A stretch of DNA of 64,000 bases from Brachybacterium paraconglomeratum. Its GTDB lineage: Bacteria; Actinomycetota; Actinomycetes; Actinomycetales; Dermabacteraceae. The notes under the pieces are model-generated. The model did no database searches and was not told the origin of the DNA. It saw only the letters and a list, made by a program, of their open reading frames with translations. Shown here in pieces: positions 56,563 through 64,000 of this stretch (position 1 is the first letter of the stretch; each line of letters begins with the position of its first letter). The position numbers were made by a program, and so were the translations under genes. The stretch lies in NCBI RefSeq assembly GCF_003994255.1, contig NZ_ML133851.1, positions 248,001-312,000 of the forward strand. Direction: 5' to 3'.

Positions 56563-58257
56563 ATGACTTCTTCCGATCCCACCACTGCTCCTGTCGACCC
56601 CACCACGACCGAGGCCTGGGCCGAGCTCGAGGCGCACGACCTCGCGCTCGAGGGCTCCCTGCGCGAATGGTTCGCCGAGGATCCCGAGCGCGCCGCCCGC
56701 TTCACGCACGACGCCGCCGACCTCCACGTCGACCTGTCGAAGAACCTCCTGACCCCCGAGACCATGCGCCTGCTGCTGAAGCTGGCCCGCGAGGTCGGGG
56801 TCGAGGAGCGCCGCGACGCGATGTACGCCGGCGCCCACATCAACACCACCGAGGACCGCGCCGTGCTGCACACCGCGCTGCGCCGCCCCGCCGGCTCCTC
56901 CCCCGCCCTGGCCGTGGACGGGCAGAACATCGACGAGGACGTGCGCGGCACGCTCCACCGCGTCTACGAGTTCGCCGAGAAGGTCCGCTCCGGCGAGTGG
57001 ACCGGCGTGACCGGCAAGCGCATCGAGACCGTCGTGAACATCGGCATCGGCGGCAGCGACCTCGGCCCCGTCATGGTGTACGAGGCGCTGAAGCCCCTCG
57101 CCCAGGACGGCCTCGAGGCCCGCTTCCTGTCCAACATCGATCCCACCGACGCGTACGAGACCACGCGCGGCCTGGATCCCGAGACGACGCTCGTCATCGT
57201 CGCCTCGAAGACCTTCACCACCCTGGAGACCCTCACCAACGCGCGCCTGGTGCGCAGCTGGCTGCTGGAGGGGCTGCGCGAGAGCGCGGGCCTGACCGCC
57301 GAGCAGGAGAAGGAGGCCGTCGCGAAGCACTTCGTGGCCGTCTCCACCGCGCTGGACAAGGTCGAGGAGTTCGGGATCGACCCCCAGAACGCCTTCGGCT
57401 TCTGGAACTGGGTGGGCGGCCGCTACAGCGTCGACTCCGCGATCGGCACCGTGCTCGCCACCGTGCTGGGCCCGGACGTGTTCGAGGAGTTCCTGGCCGG
57501 CTTCCACGCGATGGACGAGCACTTCGCCACCGCGCCCGCGGAGCAGAACGTGCCGCTGCTGATGGGCCTGCTGAACATCTGGAACGTGAACTTCCTGGAG
57601 GCGGAGACCCACGCGGTCCTCCCCTACTCCCAGTACCTCCACCGCTTCCCCGCCTATCTCCAGCAGCTCACCATGGAGTCCAACGGCAAGGGCGTGCGCT
57701 GGGACGGCTCGCTCGCGACCACCGAGACCGGGGAGGTGTTCTGGGGCGAGCCCGGCACCAACGGCCAGCACGCCTTCTACCAGCTGATCCACCAGGGCAC
57801 CCGCGTGATCCCGGCGGACTTCATCGCCTTCGCCACCCCGGACCACGCGCTGGTCGACGGGGAGCAGGACGTCCACGAGCTGTTCCTGGCGAACTTCTTC
57901 GCCCAGACCAAGGCGCTCGCCTTCGGCAAGACCGCCGAGGAGGTCCGCGCCGAGGGGACCGAGGGCGCGCTCGTCGCCGCCCGCGAGTTCTCCGGGGACC
58001 GGCCCACCACCTCGATCATGGCCCCGAAGCTGACGCCGTCGGTGCTGGGCCAGCTGATCGCGCTGTACGAGCACATCACCTTCGTGCAGGGCGTCGTGTG
58101 GGGCATCAACTCCTTCGACCAGTGGGGCGTGGAGCTCGGCAAGCAGCTGGCGAAGGACCTCGCCGGCGCCGTCGCCGGCGACGAGGAGAAGATCTCCGCG
58201 GAGGACGCCTCGACCTCGGGCCTGATCCGCTACTACCGCGAGCACCGCGAGGGCTGA
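56563..58257 (+). CDS. pgi: Glucose-6-phosphate isomerase
   Basis: 564 residues, the long (E. coli-like) form. Signature strings: [40 protein letters not shown] and the C-terminal [20 protein letters not shown] carrying the catalytic Lys region. Interconverts glucose-6-phosphate and fructose-6-phosphate in the cytoplasm; pfkA for the next step lies 4 kb on. A 27-residue longer form from ATG 56482 is open but unsupported. Confidence 0.96.
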   Translation: MTSSDPTTAPVDPTTTEAWAELEAHDLALEGSLREWFAEDPERAARFTHDAADLHVDLSKNLLTPETMRLLLKLAREVGVEERRDAMYAGAHINTTEDRAVLHTALRRPAGSSPALAVDGQNIDEDVRGTLHRVYEFAEKVRSGEWTGVTGKRIETVVNIGIGGSDLGPVMVYEALKPLAQDGLEARFLSNIDPTDAYETTRGLDPETTLVIVASKTFTTLETLTNARLVRSWLLEGLRESAGLTAEQEKEAVAKHFVAVSTALDKVEEFGIDPQNAFGFWNWVGGRYSVDSAIGTVLATVLGPDVFEEFLAGFHAMDEHFATAPAEQNVPLLMGLLNIWNVNFLEAETHAVLPYSQYLHRFPAYLQQLTMESNGKGVRWDGSLATTETGEVFWGEPGTNGQHAFYQLIHQGTRVIPADFIAFATPDHALVDGEQDVHELFLANFFAQTKALAFGKTAEEVRAEGTEGALVAAREFSGDRPTTSIMAPKLTPSVLGQLIALYEHITFVQGVVWGINSFDQWGVELGKQLAKDLAGAVAGDEEKISAEDASTSGLIRYYREHREG

Positions 58258-58282
58258 TCAGGCCCATCCACTCCCGCGTCTG

Positions 58283-58351
58283 CAGAAAGGGGACGTGAGC
58301 GGCACGCTGCGGAGCTCAGCGCTCCGCCGTGCCGCTCACGTCCCCTTTCTG
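58283..58351. terminator. 24-bp perfect hairpin with inner hairpin, bidirectional terminator
   Basis: Arms 58283-58306 and 58328-58351 pair exactly; the loop holds a further GCGGAG/CTCCGC stem. The ends are A/T-rich (cagaaagg / cctttctg), so each strand offers a short T-run. Separates convergent pgi and the MHS transporter gene. Confidence 0.85.
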
Positions 58352-58388
58352 CTGGTGCCCTCCGCCTGATCAGCCAGCGCCCTCCCGC

Positions 58389-58482
58389 CCGATCTCCTGC
58401 CGCTCGTCCCTCGCAGCACGTCGATCAGGCAGCACCCTCCGCCCGATCTCCTGCCGCTCGTCCCTCGCAGCACGTCGATCAG
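58389..58482 (-). repeat. Structured intergenic repeat, two full units in tandem
   Basis: Minus-strand units 58443-58482 and 58389-58428, period 54. Same fold as the copy at 8161-8234: outer stem CTGATC/GATCGG, inner stem TGCTGC/GCGGCA, 9-base loop. A partial third tail follows toward 58365. The TGA stop of the MHS transporter gene lies in the outer stem of unit 1. Confidence 0.75.
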
Positions 58483-59879
58483 GCCAGGTAGTCCACGTCC
58501 TTCGTCTCGCCGCCGATGACGAGCGCGCCGAGCGTGACCACCGCGGCGACCGCGAGATAGGAGCCGACCAGCAGCAGGGAGCCGCCCTGCTGCTGCCACA
58601 GCCAGATCATCGCGTATGGCGCAGGCGCCGCCCCGATCACCGAGGCCATGTTGTAGCTGACGGCGCTGCCGGTGTAGCGCACGTCGGCCTTGAACATCTC
58701 CGGCAGGAACGCGGCCATCGGCCCGAACGTCATGCCCATGAGGGTGAAGCCGAGGATCAGCGCGGCCATCACCCCGGCCGTGCCGGCGTGCATGAGCGGG
58801 TCCAGGACGAGCCCGAACACGCCGATCCCGGCGGTCACGGCGAGCAGGAGCCGCTTGCGTCCCAGCCGGTCCGCGAGCGGACCGGAGACGACGGTGAAGA
58901 TCCCGAAGAAGACCACGCCGATGATGAGCATGGTGAGGAAGTCGGTGCGCTCGTAGCCGAGGCCGGGCACGAAGGTCGCGGCGTTGAAGTCCTTGCCGGC
59001 CGTCTCCGCAGCGGCGCGGGCGGAGGCCTCGTCGGCCGCGGTGGTGCCGACCACCATGAGGAAGGCGGTCATGAGGTAGAAGAGCACGTAGGTGGCGACC
59101 ATCGCGAGGGTCGCGAGCACGAGCGGCTTCCACGCGGTGCGGAACACGCGCGCGATCGGCACGGAGGCGACCCGCTGCTCGTCCAGCACCTTCTGGAAGG
59201 CCGGGGACTCCATCAGCTTCAGCCGCACCCACAGCCCCACGACCACCAGGACCGAGGAGAGCAGGAAGGGCACGCGCCAGCCCCAGGCCATGAACTGCTC
59301 CGGGGTGAGCTGCACGCTCAGCAGCACGAACAGCAGGTTCGAGAGGATGAAGCCGACGGGCGCGCCGAGCTGCGGGAAGGTGCCGTACAGGGCGCGCTTG
59401 CCGGGCGGGGCGTTCTCGGTCGCCAGCAGCGCGGCGCCGGACCACTCGCCGCCCAGTCCGATGCCCTGGCAGAAGCGCAGCAGCACCAGGATCGCGGGGG
59501 CGATGAACGAGAAGCCCGGGGTCGAGGCGGTGGGCAGCACGCCGATGAGGAAGGTGGCGATGCCCATCACCAGCAGGCTCGCCACGAGCGTGGCCTTGCG
59601 GCCCACGCGGTCGCCGTAGTGGCCGAAGATCAGCGAGCCCAGCGGCCTCGCGACGAAGGCGACGCCGAACACCGCGAAGGAGCTCAGCAGCTGGTTCGCC
59701 GGGGTCTGCGTGGGGAAGAACAGCGCCGGGAACACGAGCGAGGCGGCGGTCGCGTAGGCGTAGAAGTCGAAGAACTCGATGGTGGTGCCCACCATCGAGG
59801 CCGTGATGACCCGGCCGCGGGTGTTGGCCGGGGCGGTCGGCGGCGGACTGGTGGGAGCGGGGGCGTGCGGGGTGTTCAC
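58479..59879 (-). CDS. MFS transporter, metabolite:H+ symporter (MHS) family
   Basis: 466 residues from GTG 59879. About 12 membrane segments; TTIEFFDFYAYATAA, GHYGDRVGRKATLV, GIGLGGEWSGAALLATENAP and PLADRLGRKRLL are typical of the MHS (ProP/ShiA/KgtP) family. Substrate, likely a carboxylate or osmolyte, is unknown. The stop lies in a repeat element. A TAGGGT hexamer lies 8 nt before the start. Confidence 0.9.
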   Translation of the reverse strand: MNTPHAPAPTSPPPTAPANTRGRVITASMVGTTIEFFDFYAYATAASLVFPALFFPTQTPANQLLSSFAVFGVAFVARPLGSLIFGHYGDRVGRKATLVASLLVMGIATFLIGVLPTASTPGFSFIAPAILVLLRFCQGIGLGGEWSGAALLATENAPPGKRALYGTFPQLGAPVGFILSNLLFVLLSVQLTPEQFMAWGWRVPFLLSSVLVVVGLWVRLKLMESPAFQKVLDEQRVASVPIARVFRTAWKPLVLATLAMVATYVLFYLMTAFLMVVGTTAADEASARAAAETAGKDFNAATFVPGLGYERTDFLTMLIIGVVFFGIFTVVSGPLADRLGRKRLLLAVTAGIGVFGLVLDPLMHAGTAGVMAALILGFTLMGMTFGPMAAFLPEMFKADVRYTGSAVSYNMASVIGAAPAPYAMIWLWQQQGGSLLLVGSYLAVAAVVTLGALVIGGETKDVDYLA

Positions 59880-60187
59880 GACGGGCGACCCTAGACCCGT
59901 TGGTCCACCATGCGGACCTGCGGGTCGGATGGTGAGATGACGGTGAGGCGAGCCAGATCGTCCAGGGCATCGCGGTGACCGACATGACGTGAGGCGGCCG
60001 CGGTGCGGGGTCGCCCGTCCGACGCGGGCGGGCGGGCGCTCCCTGCGCCGGGGCGCCCTCACGCCCGGTCACTGGCGGGTCTCCGGTTCCGGATCGACCT
60101 CCCGTCCGGGCGTCCGCGATGGGAGAATCGACCGCGGCATGCCTGCACCGACAGAGGAGGCATGCCTGAACTGACCGAGGGGAACCC
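59880..60187 (+). other. Intergenic region between MHS transporter and flotillin genes
   Basis: Divergent promoter region. GAGAAT at 60123-60128 is the best -10 for flotillin. Two overlapping mini-ORFs, 60139-60174 (11 codons) and 60162-60200 (12 codons, crossing the flotillin start), each begin in a repeated GGCATGCCTG. Nothing else supportable. Confidence 0.35.
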
Positions 60188-61747
60188 ATGGAAGCCTTGA
60201 TACCGATCATCGGCGGCGTCGTCGTCGTGGTGGTCGTCCTGCTCATCCTGCTGCTGGTGCTGCTGCGCAGCTACCGCATCGCCGCACCGAACGAGGCCCT
60301 GATCATCACGGGCCGCAACGCGAAGGCGAGCCCCACCGGGGACATCGACCTGGAGTCCGGCAGCGCCCGGGTCGTGATCGGCGGGCGCGCGATCGTGCGT
60401 CCGATCGTGGACCGCGCCTTCGTGCTCAGCCTGTCCTCGCGCCAGATCCCGGTCGAGGTCGAGGGCTACTCGATGAACGGCATCTTCCTCCGTCTGCGCG
60501 GGGTGGCGCAGGTGAAGGTGGGCGGCAACGTCGAGGACGTCCGCAAGGCCTCGCAGCGCTTCCTCGATCAGCAGCAGCAGATCGACCACTACACCCAGGA
60601 GATCCTCTCGGGCACCCTGCGCGCCGTCGTCGGCACGCTGACGGTGGAGCAGATCATCCGCGACCGCGCCTCCTTCGCCTCGCAGGTGCAGGCCGAAGCC
60701 GAGCACTCGATGAACAACCAGGGCCTGGTGATCGACACCTTTCAGATCTCGGCCATCGAGGACGACGGCTCCTACCTGCGCGACTGGGGCCGTCCCGAGG
60801 CGGCGCTGGTCGCCAAGCGCGCCGCGATCGCCGAGTCGGACGCGAACCGCGAGTCGACCCAGGCGAAGAACCTCAACCTCCAGCAGGAGGCGGAGTCGAA
60901 GCAGGCCTTCGACATCCGCAACGCGGAGATCAAGGAGGAGACCGATGCGCGTCAGGCCGTCGCCGACGCCGCCGGTCCCCTCGCCCGCGCCGCGCAGCAG
61001 CAGAAGATCATCGAGCAGGAAGAGCTCATCGCGGTCCGCAACAACGACCTGCGCGAGAAGCAGCTCATCGCCGAGGTCCACAAGCCGGCCGAGGCAAAGC
61101 GCTACGCCGAGCAGCAGGACGCGGACTCCAAGAAGTACGCCCGCGTCGCGGACTCCGAGGCGCAGCTGACCGACGAGCGCAACCGCGCCGAGTCCCGCAA
61201 GGTCACCGCGGACGCCGAGGCGCACGCGATCGAGGCCCGCGGTCGGGCCGAGGCCGAGGTCGAGCTGCAGCGCCGCTCGAAGGACGCCGAGGCGGTCCGG
61301 CTCGAGGGCCAGGCCGAGGCCGACTCGCTGCGCGCCAAGGGCGAGGCCGAGGCCGCGGCGATCCGCGCCAAGGGCGACGCCGAGGCGGAGACCACCCGCG
61401 CCCGTGCCGAGGCGTACAAGCAGTTCAACGACGCCGCGGTCCTGGCCCAGGTGCTCGAGGTGCTGCCGGAGGTCGCCGGCGAGCTCGCCTCCCCGTACTC
61501 GAACATCTCCAACCTCTCGGTGTTCTCCACCGACGGCGAGGCGAAGATCGGGCAGAACATCTCCGTGGGCCTCGCCCAGGTGCTCGACATGGTCAAGTCC
61601 ACCACCGGCGTGGACTTCCAGGACACGCTCCAGCGGGCCGCCGAGGGCGGTCGCGCGGTGCGCGAGCAGTCCGAGCAGACCCGTGGCGCGGGCCTCTCCG
61701 CCGCCGCGGAGTCCTCGACCGAGGACGTGGAGGGCGAGGAGGCCTGA
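60188..61747 (+). CDS. Flotillin-like SPFH membrane-scaffold protein
   Basis: 519 residues. A membrane helix at about 4-26, an SPFH/band-7 domain (about 28-190), then a long coiled coil with repeated EA/AEA units (about 230-410) as in FloT/FloA, and a C-terminal region with NISVGLAQVLDMVKSTTG. Family members organise membrane microdomains and oligomerise. GAGGGG lies 5 nt upstream of ATG 60188. Monocistronic, with a terminator downstream. Confidence 0.93.
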   Translation: MEALIPIIGGVVVVVVVLLILLLVLLRSYRIAAPNEALIITGRNAKASPTGDIDLESGSARVVIGGRAIVRPIVDRAFVLSLSSRQIPVEVEGYSMNGIFLRLRGVAQVKVGGNVEDVRKASQRFLDQQQQIDHYTQEILSGTLRAVVGTLTVEQIIRDRASFASQVQAEAEHSMNNQGLVIDTFQISAIEDDGSYLRDWGRPEAALVAKRAAIAESDANRESTQAKNLNLQQEAESKQAFDIRNAEIKEETDARQAVADAAGPLARAAQQQKIIEQEELIAVRNNDLREKQLIAEVHKPAEAKRYAEQQDADSKKYARVADSEAQLTDERNRAESRKVTADAEAHAIEARGRAEAEVELQRRSKDAEAVRLEGQAEADSLRAKGEAEAAAIRAKGDAEAETTRARAEAYKQFNDAAVLAQVLEVLPEVAGELASPYSNISNLSVFSTDGEAKIGQNISVGLAQVLDMVKSTTGVDFQDTLQRAAEGGRAVREQSEQTRGAGLSAAAESSTEDVEGEEA

Positions 61748-61767
61748 CCCCTCGCTCCCCCGCTCCT

Positions 61768-61807
61768 GCGGCGCCCCGTCCCCTCTCTGGAGAGGGCGGG
61801 GCGCCGC
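61768..61807 (+). terminator. Terminator after the flotillin gene
   Basis: 11-bp arms 61768-61778 and 61797-61807 pair exactly; the loop contains a further CCTCTC/GAGAGG stem. Confidence 0.8.
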
Positions 61808-62046
61808 TGCATCGCGGGGCCGACGCGCGGACGCAGCACCCGCGGTGGGGTGCCGCGCCGAAGTGCGGACCGCCTCTGGCCACCGGCCGTCCGAGCGGCG
61901 TCCATCGCCAGTTCACCTGCGATGGTCCGAGGACCGAGGCCCCTGACGAATGCTCCCGGACCCGCCTAGGGTGGAGTCGGCGGATGCCGCCGCGGAGCGG
62001 ATGCGCCCCTCCCCTTCGACGCCCGAGAGAAGAGAGCCAGCCCGTC

Positions 62047-63075
62047 ATGAAGATCGGAATCCTGACCTCCGGCGGTGACTGCCCCGGCCTGAACGCGGTG
62101 ATCCGCGGAGCGGTGATCAAGGGCGATCGCCTCTTCGAGGACGAGTTCATCGGCTATCGCGACGGCTGGCGCGGCGTGATCGAGGGGGACTGGATGACCC
62201 TCCCCCGCCGTCGCGTGCGCGGCATCGGCCGGATCGGCGGCACGATCCTGGGCACCTCCCGCGCGAATCCCTTCCACGACGGGGCCGACGGCGCCGAGAT
62301 CGTCCGGCGCCACATGGACGAGCAGGAGGTCGACGCGATCATCGCGATCGGCGGCGACGGCACGCTGTTCACCGCGAACCGGCTGTCCGAGGCGGGGATC
62401 CCGGTGGTCGGCGTGCCCAAGACGGTCGACAACGACCTCGACGCGACCGACTACACCTTCGGCTTCCACACAGCGGTCGAGATCGCGACCGAGTCGCTGG
62501 ACCGCCTGCGGATGACCGGCGACTCCCACCACCGCTGCATGGTGGCGGAGGTGATGGGCCGCTCGGTGGGGTGGATCGCGCTGCACTCGGGGATGGCCGC
62601 CGGCGCGCACGTGATCTGCCTGCCCGAGTTCCCGCTGAGCATCGAGGAGATCTGCGGCTACGTGAAGGCGGCCCACGACCGCGGTCGCGCCCCGCTGGTG
62701 GTGGTCGCCGAGGGGTTCGTGCCCTCCGACGCGCCCGAGGGGTTCATGGACTACGACCTCGACGAGTTCGGACGGCCGCGCTTCGGCGGGGTCGCCGCGG
62801 CGCTCGCGCCGCTGATCGAGGAGCGCCTGGGCATCGAGTCGCGGGCGACGGTGCTGGGGCACATCCAGCGCGGCGGCGAGCCGACCGGCTACGACCGGGT
62901 GCTCGCCACCCGCCTGGGCACCGCGGCGGTCGACCTGGTGCACGGCGGCGGCTTCGGACGGATGGTCGCGCTGCGCGGCACCGACATCGTGGACGTGCCG
63001 CTGACCGAGGCGATCGACAGCCTGAAGACGGTGCCGGCGTCGCGCTGGCACGAGGCCGAGGTGCTCTTTGGCTGA
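62047..63075 (+). CDS. pfkA: 6-phosphofructokinase
   Basis: 342 residues. TSGGDCPGLNAVIRG at the N-terminus, IGGDGTLFTA with Gly105 at the position that is Asp in PPi-dependent enzymes, and PKTVDND with Lys125 where classic ATP-PFKs have Gly. This Gly/Lys mix is the group III (mixed-substrate) pattern common in actinobacteria, usually ATP-using. GHIQRGGEPTGYDR is the C-terminal sugar-phosphate loop. Glycolysis; follows pgi in the same 6-kb stretch. Confidence 0.95.
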   Translation: MKIGILTSGGDCPGLNAVIRGAVIKGDRLFEDEFIGYRDGWRGVIEGDWMTLPRRRVRGIGRIGGTILGTSRANPFHDGADGAEIVRRHMDEQEVDAIIAIGGDGTLFTANRLSEAGIPVVGVPKTVDNDLDATDYTFGFHTAVEIATESLDRLRMTGDSHHRCMVAEVMGRSVGWIALHSGMAAGAHVICLPEFPLSIEEICGYVKAAHDRGRAPLVVVAEGFVPSDAPEGFMDYDLDEFGRPRFGGVAAALAPLIEERLGIESRATVLGHIQRGGEPTGYDRVLATRLGTAAVDLVHGGGFGRMVALRGTDIVDVPLTEAIDSLKTVPASRWHEAEVLFG

Positions 63076-63215
63076 GCCGCCGCCCGTCACGGACGGTCGG
63101 GCGCGGGGCAGAGTCGAGCGGCCGCCGACCGGGGACGGCAGGCCACCAGTCGGCGACCGATGGCTGTACGCGGCCGGCACCGTCCTCGAGTCGCCGTTCC
63201 AGCGGGCCTTGACAG

Positions 63216-64000
63216 TCAGCGCGGGGAGCCGATCTCCCCCAGCAGCGCCTTGGCGTAGGAGGCGTGGACGGATTCCTCGTCGGAGGGATGGTAGAGCCCG
63301 GCGCGCACGTCGCGGGAGAGGCGCTCGAGCTCGCTGCGGCGGAAGTACTGGGCGCCGCCGCTGGCGCGCAGCACCTGGTCGACCGCGGCGATCGCAGCCT
63401 CGGTGGCGCGGGATTTCACCCCGGAGAAGTGCAGGAACCAGCGCGGCCCGTGGTCGCTCGTGCCCGTGCCGCTCTCCCCGGTCCCGAGCGCGTCGAGGTC
63501 GGCGAGGACCTTCTCGGCCTGCAGCACCGCGCCGTCGAGTCGGATCGCGGCGTCGGCGAGGCGCCAGCGGATGTCGGGGTCGTCGGCGTGGACGATGCCC
63601 TTGGTGGCGTTGCGGCGGGTGGTCGCGATCGCGCCGCCTACCTCCACGGCGCGCTGCGCGACCCCGGTGTACACCGAGGCGATCAGCAGCTCGAAGGCGC
63701 CGAAGATCCCCATCACGAAGGGGTCGTTGTTCGGGCCGACGGGGGTGGCGGTCAGCACCCGCTCCGCCGTGACGGCCGCGCCGTCCAGACGCGTCGTGCG
63801 GGACTGGGAGGGGCGCATGCCGTGGGTGTCCCAGTCGTCGAGGGTCTCGACGTGCTCGTCGCGCTCGATCACCCCGAACACGAGCCGGGGATCGCCCTCG
63901 CGTGCGGCGGCGACCCGGCCGTGCACGACCAGGCGGTCCCAGACGGGGGCGAGGGAGGTGAAGATCTTGGTGCCGGTGAGGTGGAAGCCGTCGCCGTCGG
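63216..64000 (-). CDS. Acyl-CoA dehydrogenase-family flavoprotein, N-terminus outside
   Basis: The frame is open to the window edge; about 261 C-terminal residues are seen. GDGFHLTGTKIFTSLAP is the middle beta-domain typical of acyl-CoA dehydrogenases and related flavin monooxygenases (DszC/SfnB type), followed by the helical C-terminal domain with SGGAQYFRRSELERLSRDVRAG, in which RDVRAG is the FAD-contact end. The usual catalytic Glu could not be identified, so monooxygenase-like members are possible. Convergent with pfkA; 140 nt between show no strong hairpin. Confidence 0.85.
   Translation of the reverse strand, partial: DGDGFHLTGTKIFTSLAPVWDRLVVHGRVAAAREGDPRLVFGVIERDEHVETLDDWDTHGMRPSQSRTTRLDGAAVTAERVLTATPVGPNNDPFVMGIFGAFELLIASVYTGVAQRAVEVGGAIATTRRNATKGIVHADDPDIRWRLADAAIRLDGAVLQAEKVLADLDALGTGESGTGTSDHGPRWFLHFSGVKSRATEAAIAAVDQVLRASGGAQYFRRSELERLSRDVRAGLYHPSDEESVHASYAKALLGEIGSPR

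Overview
The window is about 72% G+C and almost entirely coding. Start codons are ATG, GTG or TTG, and genes often overlap by 4 bases. Gene content (WhiB7, AdnA/AdnB, DUF3107, DUF3117, DUF5679, UvrD2, FdxA, actinobacterial DapC/DapD/DapE) points to a free-living high-GC actinomycete. A member of Micrococcales close to Brachybacterium/Dermabacteraceae is my best guess; this is inference, since no rRNA gene is present. It reads as core chromosome: I see no integrase, transposase, CRISPR array, tRNA or rRNA.

Region by region. 1-4.4 kb: tail of an anti-sigma-factor-like membrane protein, then ettA, a HAD hydrolase and a PDZ/Lon-like membrane protease. 4.4-25 kb: a block whose gene order, as I recall it, follows M. 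tuberculosis Rv3194c-Rv3211: DUF2342 metalloprotease family, (Nudix, YgjP-like protease and DUF5679 inserted), whiB7 with a regulated leader, uvrD2, nudC, a phosphotransferase-fold protein, adnB/adnA, TetR, DUF3107, a membrane metallophosphoesterase and a DEAD-box helicase. 25-40.6 kb: PHP phosphoesterase, pepP, then a block resembling Rv1201c-Rv1232c (MgtE-N/CBS, DUF1003, mrp, tatB, O-methyltransferase, DUF3117, a truncated DivIVA-type membrane protein, TIGR00730/LOG, dapE, dapD) with a flavin-type oxidoreductase, a membrane protein, an MFS carrier and an SLT-like exported protein between. 40.6-44 kb: an anaerobic pyruvate formate-lyase operon in which PFL is naturally split into a catalytic large chain and a separate glycyl-radical chain, followed by pflA. 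44-50.5 kb: gltA, dapC, fdxA, a small conserved protein, a CDP-alcohol phosphatidyltransferase, a small membrane protein and typA. 50.8-56.4 kb: a dipeptide/oligopeptide ABC transporter operon with a fused DppD-DppF ATPase. 56.5-64 kb: pgi, an MHS-family MFS carrier, flotillin, pfkA and the 3' part of an acyl-CoA-dehydrogenase-family gene.

Functional threads: glycolysis and mixed-acid metabolism (pgi, pfkA, pflB/grcA/pflA, gltA); the succinylase branch to meso-diaminopimelate/lysine (dapC, dapD, dapE); double-strand break repair (adnA/adnB) and UvrD2; translation-linked GTPase/ATPase factors (EttA, TypA); and antibiotic-stress control (WhiB7). Regulatory signals that stand out: 14 genes share a -10-like hexamer ending 6-7 nt before the start codon (leaderless mRNAs); a whiB7 leader carries a 35-codon uORF, a GC hairpin and an A-tract promoter; a DosR-type near-palindrome sits upstream of pflB; and a structured, covarying repeat element sits on the stop codons of two unrelated genes.
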